Virus record (IMG/VR): IMGVR_UViG_3300031623_000769
Location: 1-21,206 of that record
Reading direction: 5' to 3' (one strand)
DNA from: a virus
Length of the DNA stretch: 21,206 nucleotides
The notes beneath the pieces were generated by a model that was not told where the DNA came from, did no database searches, and saw nothing but the letters and a program-made list of their open reading frames with translations. Below are positions 14,449 through 21,206 of this stretch, piece after piece. The number at the start of each line of letters is the position of its first letter. The stretch's first letter is position 1. The position numbers and the translations under genes were made by a program.

Positions 14449-14688
14449 TCAAAAATTTTCTGTTTCAAGTTCTTTCAGTTCAGGTACTTCAACGTCCACG
14501 GATTCGGCTGTCGTTAAAATATCATCGCAAGCACTAATTGCACCCGCGTAAGCTTGTATATTAGCTTTTATTTTCTCAATTTCTCGGAGCTGCACCGAAA
14601 GCCGATTTTCGAGCTCGGCTTTCGCTGCGACATGTTGATTGCGTTTTTCAACAATTGTGCTCACATTTATATTTTCAATATATTCCAT
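14449..14688 (-). CDS. short coiled-coil protein next to fibre genes
   Basis: This 79-aa protein is mostly a predicted coiled coil (about residues 8-58: KAELENRLSVQLREIEKIKA and beyond) with an acidic C-terminus (VDVEVPELKELETE). It matches the 77-aa protein at 12524 in length, in the GAI pattern near its end and in its position beside a fibre gene, so the two may be distant paralogues. It may help fold or trimerise the fibre next to it. No Shine-Dalgarno is seen. CATAAATA on the minus strand at 14701-14708, 12 bases before the ATG, resembles a T4-type late promoter (7 of 8), but such A/T matches arise by chance in this DNA. Confidence 0.78.
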   Translation of the reverse strand: MEYIENINVSTIVEKRNQHVAAKAELENRLSVQLREIEKIKANIQAYAGAISACDDILTTAESVDVEVPELKELETENF

Positions 14689-14703
14689 AATTTAATTTAA
14701 TAT

Positions 14704-15273
14704 TTATGTTATGGTTAACGTTTGTGCTGTTAAACCTGAAAGTACCAACAAAGCAACTGTTGTTCCATCGGTTGTATCTTTCATTGTACCACTATTTAGT
14801 ACGACATTAGATCCGCCTAATGTAAGAACATCGCCTGTTACGACTGTCTGAGCCGCAACTGAAAAGGTAAGTCTGTTTGTTCCTGTTCCTGATGCATATA
14901 CAGCAACGTGTGGTCCACGACCAGAACCAGCTCCCTCGTTACCATTTGCAATGGAAACTGAAGGTGCTCCGGTAACTGTCACTCTTTCATCGTAAGTAAC
15001 CTGAACGGATACTGCTTTTGATCCGCCTGTGATTGCTGCAGCAGTAAATCTCATTGATGTAATAGATGGTGCTGCAAGTGTTGTACCGAGACCGCCCATG
15101 GCAACTAAAATTTCGGGGGATGCTGAAGCGTTTTTACTCGCTTTAGTATTAATAGCCCACCCTTGATCAGTCGCAAAGACGTCTTGTTTGTTATATGTAG
15201 CACCTTCTGTAGTACCTATGTATTTTGGTTTTTGCGCCTGTGTACCGGCAGCTGCTTTTCCCCATAAAGGCAT
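14704..15273 (-). CDS. virion-like protein with C-terminal beta-sandwich (Ig-like) domain
   Basis: This 189-aa protein begins MPLWGKAAAG followed by a KPKYIG segment, a start I recall from structural proteins of marine T4-like phages. Residues 70-189 read as an Ig-like or SwmB-type beta sandwich: SVQVTYDERVTVTGAPSVSI, then strands TNRLTFSVAAQTVVTGDVLTL and a final VVLNSGTMKDTTDGT. There is only one Met after residue 60 and no Cys, which is usual for a surface adhesin-like module. AGGAG lies at a good distance from the ATG. The likely role is a capsid or tail decoration, inferred from fold and context. Confidence 0.78.
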   Translation of the reverse strand: MPLWGKAAAGTQAQKPKYIGTTEGATYNKQDVFATDQGWAINTKASKNASASPEILVAMGGLGTTLAAPSITSMRFTAAAITGGSKAVSVQVTYDERVTVTGAPSVSIANGNEGAGSGRGPHVAVYASGTGTNRLTFSVAAQTVVTGDVLTLGGSNVVLNSGTMKDTTDGTTVALLVLSGLTAQTLTIT

Positions 15274-15299
15274 TATGTCTCCTTGTTTGTTTAAAATAT

Positions 15300-16043
15300 T
15301 TATAACAACTTTTTAAATTCGCGTATAGAAATATTATCTATATTAGAAATCTCTTTATTAAAACATTGTTCTTCCTGAACATGTATAAAATCAACTTCAG
15401 GAAAATAATCAGTAAACATTACTTCAAAATTTTGAATCCACCCTGCTGCTTTCACCGGTAATGCATAACTAGGGGCATAGCAGTCTGTGTCTTTATATAT
15501 ATTGTTTACTTTTCCATTATTTATGTTAAAATCAAAACCCATTAAATAAACCTTGTCGGGTTTTTCATTCTCACAACACAACCAGGTTGCAAGAGGTCCT
15601 GAATCTAACAAAGGTATATGTTTAAAATCATCTACTACGTTTATCTTATCTTCTTCTGTTATCCATGTGAACCAATAGCAAGGATTTGTTTGTAAATCCA
15701 TTGTATGTGTATCATCGTGAAAAACTCTACTAATTTCTTGGCCGTAATGAGCGAATTTAAAATCTGTTTTTTTATTCTCTATTACTTTTATTCCGGGCTC
15801 TAACGTTGACCGAAAAACAGGATACATATCAGGATCCAGTAACTGAAAATTCCTAAACCAACATTGATTTAATTTAGGATATTGTGATTCCACCAACTCA
15901 TGTAACATTTTATTATCAATACATATAAGATTGGTTGGTGTCCAATCCCTATACATCGCATTGCATCCATATGTTGTATGATCTAATAACAAATTAAGGT
16001 CAAAATCTTTACGACTTTCACCATTCCCAATCACTATAAACAT
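15300..16043 (-). CDS. phage protein with N-terminal GNGES motif, possible nucleotide-binding or sugar-related fold
   Basis: This 247-aa protein is of uncertain function. It opens with a beta strand and glycine-rich loop, FIVIGNGESRKDFDLN, then YGCNAMYRDW and LICIDNKMLHEL, the pattern of Rossmann-like proteins of the MptE/DUF115 or sialyltransferase-like kind. Later parts include DKVYLMGFDFN (about 172-182). Such proteins may bind nucleotide sugars or act on glycans, but no catalytic set is clear. The gene lies between the beta-sandwich protein and the 969-aa protein in the structural block, with no obvious Shine-Dalgarno. Context suggests a virion-linked or modification role. Confidence 0.65.
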   Translation of the reverse strand: MFIVIGNGESRKDFDLNLLLDHTTYGCNAMYRDWTPTNLICIDNKMLHELVESQYPKLNQCWFRNFQLLDPDMYPVFRSTLEPGIKVIENKKTDFKFAHYGQEISRVFHDDTHTMDLQTNPCYWFTWITEEDKINVVDDFKHIPLLDSGPLATWLCCENEKPDKVYLMGFDFNINNGKVNNIYKDTDCYAPSYALPVKAAGWIQNFEVMFTDYFPEVDFIHVQEEQCFNKEISNIDNISIREFKKLL

Positions 16044-16052
16044 ATTTGATTG

Positions 16053-18962
16053 TTATGCAGCCGAATTTTCCTTAGTTCCCATAGGCTCTGCTGGTTTGGG
16101 TGAAGCATATGTAAAATGCCCTGCTTTATCCCTAGTAATTGTTCCTGCTTCTGCCATATCGTCCAACAATTTTTGTACTTTTGCTGGGCTACATCTTAAT
16201 GTTCTGGCAATAGTTGAAGCTGAGGCGGGTTCATCGGAAACAGCAAATTCAGCGCCAACTGGTTCACCATCAATACTAGCATAAGAACTTCGGAACAATT
16301 CTAAAACTTGATCTTGTAACGAAGTATCTTCATTTGTTTCAGATATTTTGTTCTTAAATTTTCGAACAAATGCTACTCCTGTACTTTCTTTCATTTTCTC
16401 CTGTTCTGGTTCCATTTTTATTTTATTATTAATTTTACCATTTTCTTTTACTTTGGATTCATCTTCATCATCTTCTTTCTTCATTGCTTTAGAAACTGCT
16501 TTCCTTTTTTTATGTAAAAATTTATCAGAATCATCTGCATCACCATCATTATCAATATCTTTATCTTTGCGATTTTTAAACTTCTTTTGAACAGCATCCG
16601 GTTGAACAGCATCTAATCCTTCGCCATCATCATCCTTATCATTCTTATTAGTTTCTTTAGTTATTATCGGTTCTACTGGTTGCCTCTTACCTAGAATTTC
16701 TTTGGCTTTTTCATAAGCTAATTTTTTAATTTTTTCTTTAAAAATTCTACGTCTGGCATCAATTCTTTCAGTGGTATGTTCTTCGTCTCCTTCAATCATT
16801 TGACCGACTGGTTCATAACTACCGGCCATGGCACCGAGAGCTGAACCAACAGCACCCATTACTTTTCCTTTTGTAGAGGTCGCCACAGCTTTTTTCATGG
16901 AAGGATCATCTGATAACCTTGCCTGAGCCAGTTTCTTTCTGGCTCTTTCTTTGCCTTCCGCATCCATTCTTTTCTGTTGGGCTTTATCTGCGGTTGATGC
17001 AGTGGCACCTCGTTGTTGATCGGCTTTAGTTTGAACTCCGGCAGTCTTTTGAGTTTGAGCGGCAGCTGAAGCTTTTTGATCTTTTACGGCTTTATCTGAA
17101 ATTCGATCTGCATCTGATCTCACAGTCCGAACTCCGGCAGTTTTGACTGCTTGTGAGGGCCCGCGCGCGAGATCCTTTACGCCCCTCTTTACAGCGGATC
17201 CAATTTTTTTCAATAGGCCCGGTTTTTGTTTAGCTTTCAGTTCTACTGATCTTTCTTTCTCTGACTCAATATCATCTAAATTATCCTGATGTGTCTGCAT
17301 TGCATCGTTTTTACGTACCAGTTTATCTTTTTTGTTTTGTGTTCTGCCAGCTGCCGTCATGAAGTTCGGTAATTCTGCTAACACTTCCTCATCTTCTAAT
17401 TGATTTACAAAAGACGCGAATGAAGTTTGTTCATCTTCATTAAGAGAATTATACATTTCGATGACTTCGTCAACAACTCTTTCGGTTATATCTGAATCAT
17501 CCGTAATCATTTGACCGCAAGCTTTTTCTAAATCTTCTAATTCACATTCATCTGCTAATTTTTGAACTTCGGGTGAAGGAGCATCAATTGTTCCCATTTT
17601 AGTAGCATAAGCAAGAGAAACTAATCTGCGCTCTGTATTTTTAATTAACCTCTCGCCAATTTCTCCCCATGTTAATTCATGATATTTTTTATACATCCCT
17701 TCAAGAATAAATTTATGAGAAGGAATTTCGCATTCATCATATTGCTCTGTTTTCATTTTTTTCATAACCGAATTAGCAACTTTTTGATCGGTCATTAATA
17801 CCATCAAAACACTTTGTCGTGCTTCTTCTGACATCTTATCTAGATAAGGTGCTAATTTATCATAATCTTTTTTAGATACTAACGAAGCAGCTCCTTCGAT
17901 TGAGAGTCTATCTTTTCCTCTAACGGCTTTGGCTAATTCTTTAATTTGTTTAGCTATTCCTTTTGATGTAGGTAATTCTTTTGATTCTATTTCCATTTCT
18001 AGATCACACCACCCACAATGTTCTTCAATATCATGATAATTATTAATTACCCTTTTAGCCCATTCCATATTTGTTACTGTATCTTGTTTCTTGGAAAAAT
18101 CTGGCTCTTCTATTCCTTTAATCTTCTTCTTCAAATTGTCATCCCTGTAATCTTTTTTATTCTCGCTTTTTTTCTGCTTCAGTCTTTTTTCATCAACTGG
18201 CATCCAACTTTCTTTTTTAGCGTACCAGTCGTCCTTTCTCCTCTCTTGGTCGCTTTTTGGAGCCGGCAATGAAACTTTTTTCTTTACAGGTGCTTTTTTG
18301 TGCATTTGAGGATTTGCGTCTTTGTGAGCTGCATAAGCATCATCTCCTTTATACCAGGCAGCCTTGACATCATCTTGATAATCTTCCGATGCCTGAAATG
18401 CCGCGGCGAATTTATTGCCTTGTTTCTCTCTCTTTGCTGCCAACTCACCTTCTCTTTTCCTTGGTGTGGGGTTGTCGACAACCCTCTTCTTTTGTGCGTC
18501 TCTTGCGTCTGCTGCTTTATTATAGGCTGTGTTTCTTGCGCGTTGTAACAGTTCTTTCGAAACTTCGTTGACATCATTCTGCTTCTTTGACATCTGGGAC
18601 ATCGCCGTGTCGTGTGCTGCAGGATTGCTAGCAATAGAAAATTTCCTTACTCCGCCTTGCTGAGTTTGAAGTTGTTTTTTCTTTGCTGCCGCGGCTGCTT
18701 TTACTCGTGCTATAGCTGGATCCATTGCTTCATCTGCATCTACAGCCTTAGTAATTGCTTTTCTTTTCTTATGTAAAAACTTATCAGAATTGTCTTCATC
18801 TCCATCAGCGTCTATATCAACATGATCATCATCTGAACGATCTTTCCAATCTTGTTTAACTGCATCTTTGTCTACAGGAGCGAGTTTTTTCTCTCTGATC
18901 ATTCTAACATCTTCTGCGGTTACCGCGCTCCATTTTGCGGGATAATATTTTGACCAGTCCAT
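16053..18962 (-). CDS. large charged, partly disordered structural-region protein with two calcium-loop motifs and C-terminal winged helix
   Basis: This 969-aa protein is the largest in the window and has no single known family. Residues 1-290 are Lys/Asp/Ala-rich and probably disordered. DIDADGDEDNSDKFLHKKRK (49-68) is a calcium-binding-like acidic loop followed by a basic motif, and 802-821 is a second near-identical copy. Residues 295-540 look folded and helical, with CGWC at 316-319. Residues 540-710 are again Ala/Gln/Lys-rich, with a repeated TAGV (13-bp DNA repeat at 17033-17045 and 17129-17141). About 881-952 is a winged helix (ASTIARTLRCSPAKVQKLLD, then GTITRDKAGHFTY). The start is ATG with AGGAG six bases upstream, overlapping the previous stop by one base (TGATG). 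Motif repeats and composition fit proteins I recall from marine T4-like phages; scaffold or internal virion protein is the likeliest role. Confidence 0.85.
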   Translation of the reverse strand: MDWSKYYPAKWSAVTAEDVRMIREKKLAPVDKDAVKQDWKDRSDDDHVDIDADGDEDNSDKFLHKKRKAITKAVDADEAMDPAIARVKAAAAAKKKQLQTQQGGVRKFSIASNPAAHDTAMSQMSKKQNDVNEVSKELLQRARNTAYNKAADARDAQKKRVVDNPTPRKREGELAAKREKQGNKFAAAFQASEDYQDDVKAAWYKGDDAYAAHKDANPQMHKKAPVKKKVSLPAPKSDQERRKDDWYAKKESWMPVDEKRLKQKKSENKKDYRDDNLKKKIKGIEEPDFSKKQDTVTNMEWAKRVINNYHDIEEHCGWCDLEMEIESKELPTSKGIAKQIKELAKAVRGKDRLSIEGAASLVSKKDYDKLAPYLDKMSEEARQSVLMVLMTDQKVANSVMKKMKTEQYDECEIPSHKFILEGMYKKYHELTWGEIGERLIKNTERRLVSLAYATKMGTIDAPSPEVQKLADECELEDLEKACGQMITDDSDITERVVDEVIEMYNSLNEDEQTSFASFVNQLEDEEVLAELPNFMTAAGRTQNKKDKLVRKNDAMQTHQDNLDDIESEKERSVELKAKQKPGLLKKIGSAVKRGVKDLARGPSQAVKTAGVRTVRSDADRISDKAVKDQKASAAAQTQKTAGVQTKADQQRGATASTADKAQQKRMDAEGKERARKKLAQARLSDDPSMKKAVATSTKGKVMGAVGSALGAMAGSYEPVGQMIEGDEEHTTERIDARRRIFKEKIKKLAYEKAKEILGKRQPVEPIITKETNKNDKDDDGEGLDAVQPDAVQKKFKNRKDKDIDNDGDADDSDKFLHKKRKAVSKAMKKEDDEDESKVKENGKINNKIKMEPEQEKMKESTGVAFVRKFKNKISETNEDTSLQDQVLELFRSSYASIDGEPVGAEFAVSDEPASASTIARTLRCSPAKVQKLLDDMAEAGTITRDKAGHFTYASPKPAEPMGTKENSAA
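16485..16562 (-). repeat. second copy of acidic calcium-loop plus LHKKRKA motif
   Basis: Encodes residues 801-826 of the 969-aa protein. The acidic run DIDNDGDADDSD matches the D-x-D-x-D-G pattern of EF-hand or dockerin-like calcium loops, and it is followed by KFLHKKRKA and a short helix. 20 of the 26 residues are identical to the first copy. Confidence 0.75.
18744..18821 (-). repeat. first copy of acidic calcium-loop plus LHKKRKA motif
   Basis: Encodes residues 48-73 of the 969-aa protein, with acidic run DIDADGDEDNSD followed by KFLHKKRKA. The two copies lie about 750 residues apart, near the two ends of the protein, in otherwise disordered sequence. Confidence 0.75.
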
Positions 18963-20356
18963 CAGTTGCTCCTACTTGCAATTATTTTCGAAAGAATTTT
19001 ATTATGTCTTTCGGTTTGATTTAATCTTTTTTTATCTTGTTCGAGTTTAAACTCCTCTTCGGGAGTCAAATTCACAATATATTGTCTATATTTATCTGTT
19101 CCTAATTCTAACTGTCTACCTTCGGAAGTTCGATTCTTATTCCATTCTTTTAAACCGAGAAGTTTTTGCAATTTATTACTAACTGGATCTTTAAAGTCAA
19201 CTTCATCTACAGGAAGAATATCTACCATTTCTTGTAAATATGTAAAATCTGTCTTATTAAAATCAACCATCCCGGACCCTTCATCTAATATTGTTATATA
19301 ATCAGATGTCTTTTTAATAAGTCCTCTTAATGCTGAAAGTTCCCAAAGTTTTACTTTTTCCGTTATTAATTCATACCTTCCAAAAAATTCTTGACATTCT
19401 TTTAAACATCCTTTAATATAGGATATTTCTTGATAATTATATGGTAAAGATTTTATATAGTTAAATATTGTAGCGGCTCTCTTATCTACACAAAATGTCT
19501 CTCCTTCAAATTCAACATGTTCCATCCATAAACTCTCTTTAACATCATCATCGGGCATGGGTGGATACTTCACTGGACGCATTTTGGGCATATTAGCAGA
19601 AATAAAACTATCCGCGGCCTTTTTTTGTTGTTTTGGGGTTGTGGCCTTGTTTTTTCTTGGTGGTAAACTCTGCGGCCGTTTTATGCTCGTATTAAGCACT
19701 TCCGTAGTACTAAGTTTTTCTTTTATTTGTTTTTCCATTACACTGAGTTTCATTTGTTTTCTTAATAATTGATATAAACTTCTACTGTCTCTTTCACTTA
19801 AAGTATCGGGTAAACCCGTTTTAAACGCTTCGAAATCGCCGTCTATAGCGAGAGATCTTAATTTAGATGCAGACATACCAGTCGCATCATCAGCATCAGG
19901 ATCTCTTTCTCCTGCACTTTCTATATCTATTTTTTTAAAATCATAAAAACCATGCGGCTTATCTTTAACGCCGTTATATTGAGTCAAGAGTTTTTTAAAG
20001 TCATTTATTCTATCACTTCCAACAACCATAATGATTTGTTTATATCCTTCATCGTGCAATAAAGAAGCAACTTTCAAAACATCTCCAGGCTGCTCCTTGG
20101 AATATTTAAAAATATTTTGGCCTCTTGGCTTAAACATTTTCTTCATCCATTTGACTTTATTTTTATAGTCTAATGGATTTTTTTTCGAATCTTGTGAGGA
20201 ACTTAAAAAAACAAATGCATCGGCCCGACTTCGAGAAGCCGCTGTTACAATTTTATTAACTAAAATCTCATGCCCGGTTGTGGGCGGATTAAACCGTCCA
20301 AATGTAAATATAGCAGTTTTTAACGTTCCTTCACGTAATTCGATGAATGTTGTCAT
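18962..20356 (-). CDS. TTGH nucleotidyltransferase domain fused to a C-terminal region of unknown function
   Basis: This 464-aa protein has an N-terminal nucleotidyltransferase domain (about residues 12-200) of the cytidylyltransferase/NMNAT superfamily. Evidence is GRFNPPTTGH at 20-29 (the HxGH motif in its TxGH form), VVGSDR at 111-116 and GMSASKLR at 160-167, matching the ISSTxxR site. Such enzymes transfer AMP or CMP. Residues 215-265 are basic and disordered, and residues 275-464 form a mixed helical domain without known motifs. It sits in the structural block, overlapping the 82-aa gene before it (ATGA) and the 969-aa gene after it (TGATG). NAD synthesis, or nucleotidylation of a protein, are both possible; the substrate cannot be read from the sequence. 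Confidence 0.83.
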   Translation of the reverse strand: MTTFIELREGTLKTAIFTFGRFNPPTTGHEILVNKIVTAASRSRADAFVFLSSSQDSKKNPLDYKNKVKWMKKMFKPRGQNIFKYSKEQPGDVLKVASLLHDEGYKQIIMVVGSDRINDFKKLLTQYNGVKDKPHGFYDFKKIDIESAGERDPDADDATGMSASKLRSLAIDGDFEAFKTGLPDTLSERDSRSLYQLLRKQMKLSVMEKQIKEKLSTTEVLNTSIKRPQSLPPRKNKATTPKQQKKAADSFISANMPKMRPVKYPPMPDDDVKESLWMEHVEFEGETFCVDKRAATIFNYIKSLPYNYQEISYIKGCLKECQEFFGRYELITEKVKLWELSALRGLIKKTSDYITILDEGSGMVDFNKTDFTYLQEMVDILPVDEVDFKDPVSNKLQKLLGLKEWNKNRTSEGRQLELGTDKYRQYIVNLTPEEEFKLEQDKKRLNQTERHNKILSKIIASRSN

Positions 20357-20601
20357 TTATCCTCTTTATCCTCTTCTCCGGGTCTTACAATTTTGTGTTC
20401 CGCTTCTTTTTGAACCATTGACATGTAGGTATTTTGAACAGATTTATTTGCGTTCTGTTCTGACATATCCCGAATTTGTTCCTTAGTATATTTAAACCCT
20501 TTAGACTTTTTATCTACAATTCTTTTTACAGAATTTGCTAGATCGGTATAATCATCGTTTGAGAAAGGGCTCTCTCCGAAATAATTATGTTTATCAGCCA
20601 T
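20353..20601 (-). CDS. small polar protein of unknown function
   Basis: This 82-aa protein is not recognised. It is hydrophilic, with an N-terminal acidic/aromatic part (HNYFGESPFSNDDYTDL), a basic middle (KRIVDKKSKGFKYTKEQI) and a charged end rich in Glu/Asp/Lys. It is probably helical in the middle and disordered at the ends. The ATG has GGAGAAG upstream, a good Shine-Dalgarno. TATAAATT (minus strand, 20616-20623) lies 14 bases before the ATG and resembles a T4-type late promoter. Its stop overlaps the start of the nucleotidyltransferase gene, so expression is probably coupled to it. Confidence 0.75.
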   Translation of the reverse strand: MADKHNYFGESPFSNDDYTDLANSVKRIVDKKSKGFKYTKEQIRDMSEQNANKSVQNTYMSMVQKEAEHKIVRPGEEDKEDK

Positions 20602-20615
20602 TATATTCTTCTCCT

Positions 20616-20623
20616 AATTTATA
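20616..20623 (-). promoter_or_regulatory. possible T4-type late promoter
   Basis: TATAAATT on the minus strand matches the T4 late consensus TATAAATA at 7 of 8 positions. It lies in the 36-bp gap before the 82-aa structural-block gene, the place where a late promoter would be expected. The match is weak evidence in AT-rich DNA. Confidence 0.3.
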
Positions 20624-20637
20624 ATTTAAAAATCGAA

Positions 20638-20895
20638 TTACCAGTTTTCGCGATCTACTCTTGCGTCCGATCCTTCTTCTATTGCATTAAGCATATCTTT
20701 TAGCATTGGAGGAACTCTTCCCAGTTTGTGTCCCCTGCCAAATTTTTCCATATACTCTTCATAAATCTGGGCTAATTTATTTTTGGGCCTCGCCGGTGCA
20801 GCCTCGATACATTCTCTCAAAGCGTCTGTTATTTTTACTGACCATTGAGAACCTTCTTTCAATGCTTCAGTTTCTTTTGTAAAAATGGGTCTCAT
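20638..20895 (-). CDS. small protein of unknown function in the structural block
   Basis: This 85-aa protein is not recognised. The middle is helical (ITDALRECIEAAPARPKNKL, then AQIYEEYMEKFG), followed by a basic GRGHKLGRVPPM segment and an acidic C-terminus. I place the start at the ATG at 20893-20895. It overlaps the previous stop as ATGA and has AAAGGAG about 8 bases upstream. A GTG at 20902-20904 would add three residues but would sit on top of that Shine-Dalgarno. A structural or assembly role is suggested by position only. Confidence 0.72.
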   Translation of the reverse strand: MRPIFTKETEALKEGSQWSVKITDALRECIEAAPARPKNKLAQIYEEYMEKFGRGHKLGRVPPMLKDMLNAIEEGSDARVDRENW

Positions 20896-21206
20896 TGGTC
20901 CCACTCCTTTTCTGCGGTGAAATTTATTCTACTAAATTCCATCCTGTTAACTAATTTTAAACCTTTTTGATTATCAAAAGTATCTATAGCAACAAAACCT
21001 TCTGGTTTAGTTACTCTATACCCTGAAGGGGTTTTTATAAAAGTATTTGTTATTCCTTTTACTTCTTCTAATTTTTCAACTATAAAAAGTTTGATATTAT
21101 TTATTAATGATATTAATCGAAATATGATCTCTATTTGATCCATGGAACCATTTAAAGTTTTCATATATCCATCAACAGTCATTTGTTTTCTTTGCCTACC
21201 TCTTTC
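20892..21206 (-). CDS. phage protein of unknown function, 5' end probably cut by the window edge
   Basis: At least 96 aa are seen from the ATG at 21180-21182, but no stop occurs in this frame up to the window edge, and the upstream codons read ERGRQRKQ, a plausible basic protein segment. No well-placed Shine-Dalgarno precedes the ATG (AGAGG is more than 15 bases away). I therefore treat it as a partial gene that extends beyond 21206. The visible part has a helix region (MDQIEIIFRLISLINNIKLF), then a beta-rich end TPSGYRVTKPEGFVAIDTF and KLVNRMEFSRINF. This ending resembles a conserved marine T4-like phage protein that I recall, without known function. Its stop overlaps the next gene's ATG. 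Confidence 0.68.
   Translation of the reverse strand, partial: ERGRQRKQMTVDGYMKTLNGSMDQIEIIFRLISLINNIKLFIVEKLEEVKGITNTFIKTPSGYRVTKPEGFVAIDTFDNQKGLKLVNRMEFSRINFTAEKEWDQ
20904..20910 (-). promoter_or_regulatory. Shine-Dalgarno that sets the ATG start at 20895
   Basis: AAAGGAG on the minus strand is about 8 bases upstream of the ATG at 20893-20895 and directly abuts the alternative GTG, so it favours the ATG. Confidence 0.55.

Noticed and set aside
14701-14708. T4-type late promoter CATAAATA before the 79-aa gene
   Set aside because: Only 12 bases before the ATG, inside the end of the preceding gene, and similar A/T-rich strings are common throughout the window.
18284-18634. 116-aa ORF on the minus strand in another frame of the 969-aa gene
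   Set aside because: Composition is typical of a shifted frame of Lys/Gln-rich coding sequence (Arg/Gln/His-rich with no fold), and the long gene has good start signals.

Overview
The window looks like part of a large, AT-rich, T4-like tailed phage (myovirus type), most plausibly marine. The grounds are a T4-type primase with a CHC2 zinc finger and TOPRIM domain, a T4-type RNase H, a RuvC-like resolvase, a phage class II ribonucleotide reductase, ThyX, and a block of structural-region genes with features typical of marine T4-like phages. These features are acidic calcium-loop plus LHKKRKA motifs, fibre-like proteins, and a TTGH nucleotidyltransferase. No photosynthesis or host-marker gene is present, so the host is unresolved. 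I see no tRNA, insertion sequence, integrase, attachment site or CRISPR array. Nearly all genes lie on the minus strand and are packed with 4-bp ATGA overlaps or gaps of a few bases.

Read in the direction of transcription (from high to low coordinates), the right half (about 21206 to 11088) is a virion or structural-region block. It starts with three small unknown proteins, the first cut by the window edge. A 464-aa protein with a TTGH nucleotidyltransferase domain follows, then a 969-aa disordered, charged protein that carries two calcium-loop motifs and ends in a winged helix. Next come a 247-aa GNGES-motif protein, a beta-sandwich protein, two fibre-like proteins with related N-termini flanked by two short coiled-coil proteins, and three conserved-looking unknowns. 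The block ends at a strong stem-loop terminator (11044-11070).

Directly after the terminator is a perfect consensus sigma-70 promoter (TTGACA, 17 bp, TATAAT) that drives a DNA-metabolism operon: primase, ThyX thymidylate synthase and NrdJ. A second near-perfect promoter at 7181-7209 drives a 70-aa protein, a 5'(3')-deoxyribonucleotidase-like HAD protein and a RuvC-like nuclease. One small gene (5575-5961) is the only one on the plus strand.

The left end (5560 to 28) is a tightly coupled minus-strand operon that combines a glycan cassette with replication genes. The cassette has a pyruvyltransferase-like protein, a GT4-like glycosyltransferase, a HxGH nucleotidyltransferase, a heptose-7-phosphate-kinase-like GHMP kinase and a phosphoheptose-isomerase-like SIS protein. 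They are followed by a 255-aa unknown and RNase H. Together the sugar genes could make and transfer an activated heptose-like sugar, a plausible host-surface or phage-component modification system, although no heptose bisphosphate phosphatase is visible and the isomerase appears to lack a catalytic histidine. This cassette, the structured 96-bp leader before a fibre gene, and the unusual domain combinations in the structural block are the most interesting parts.
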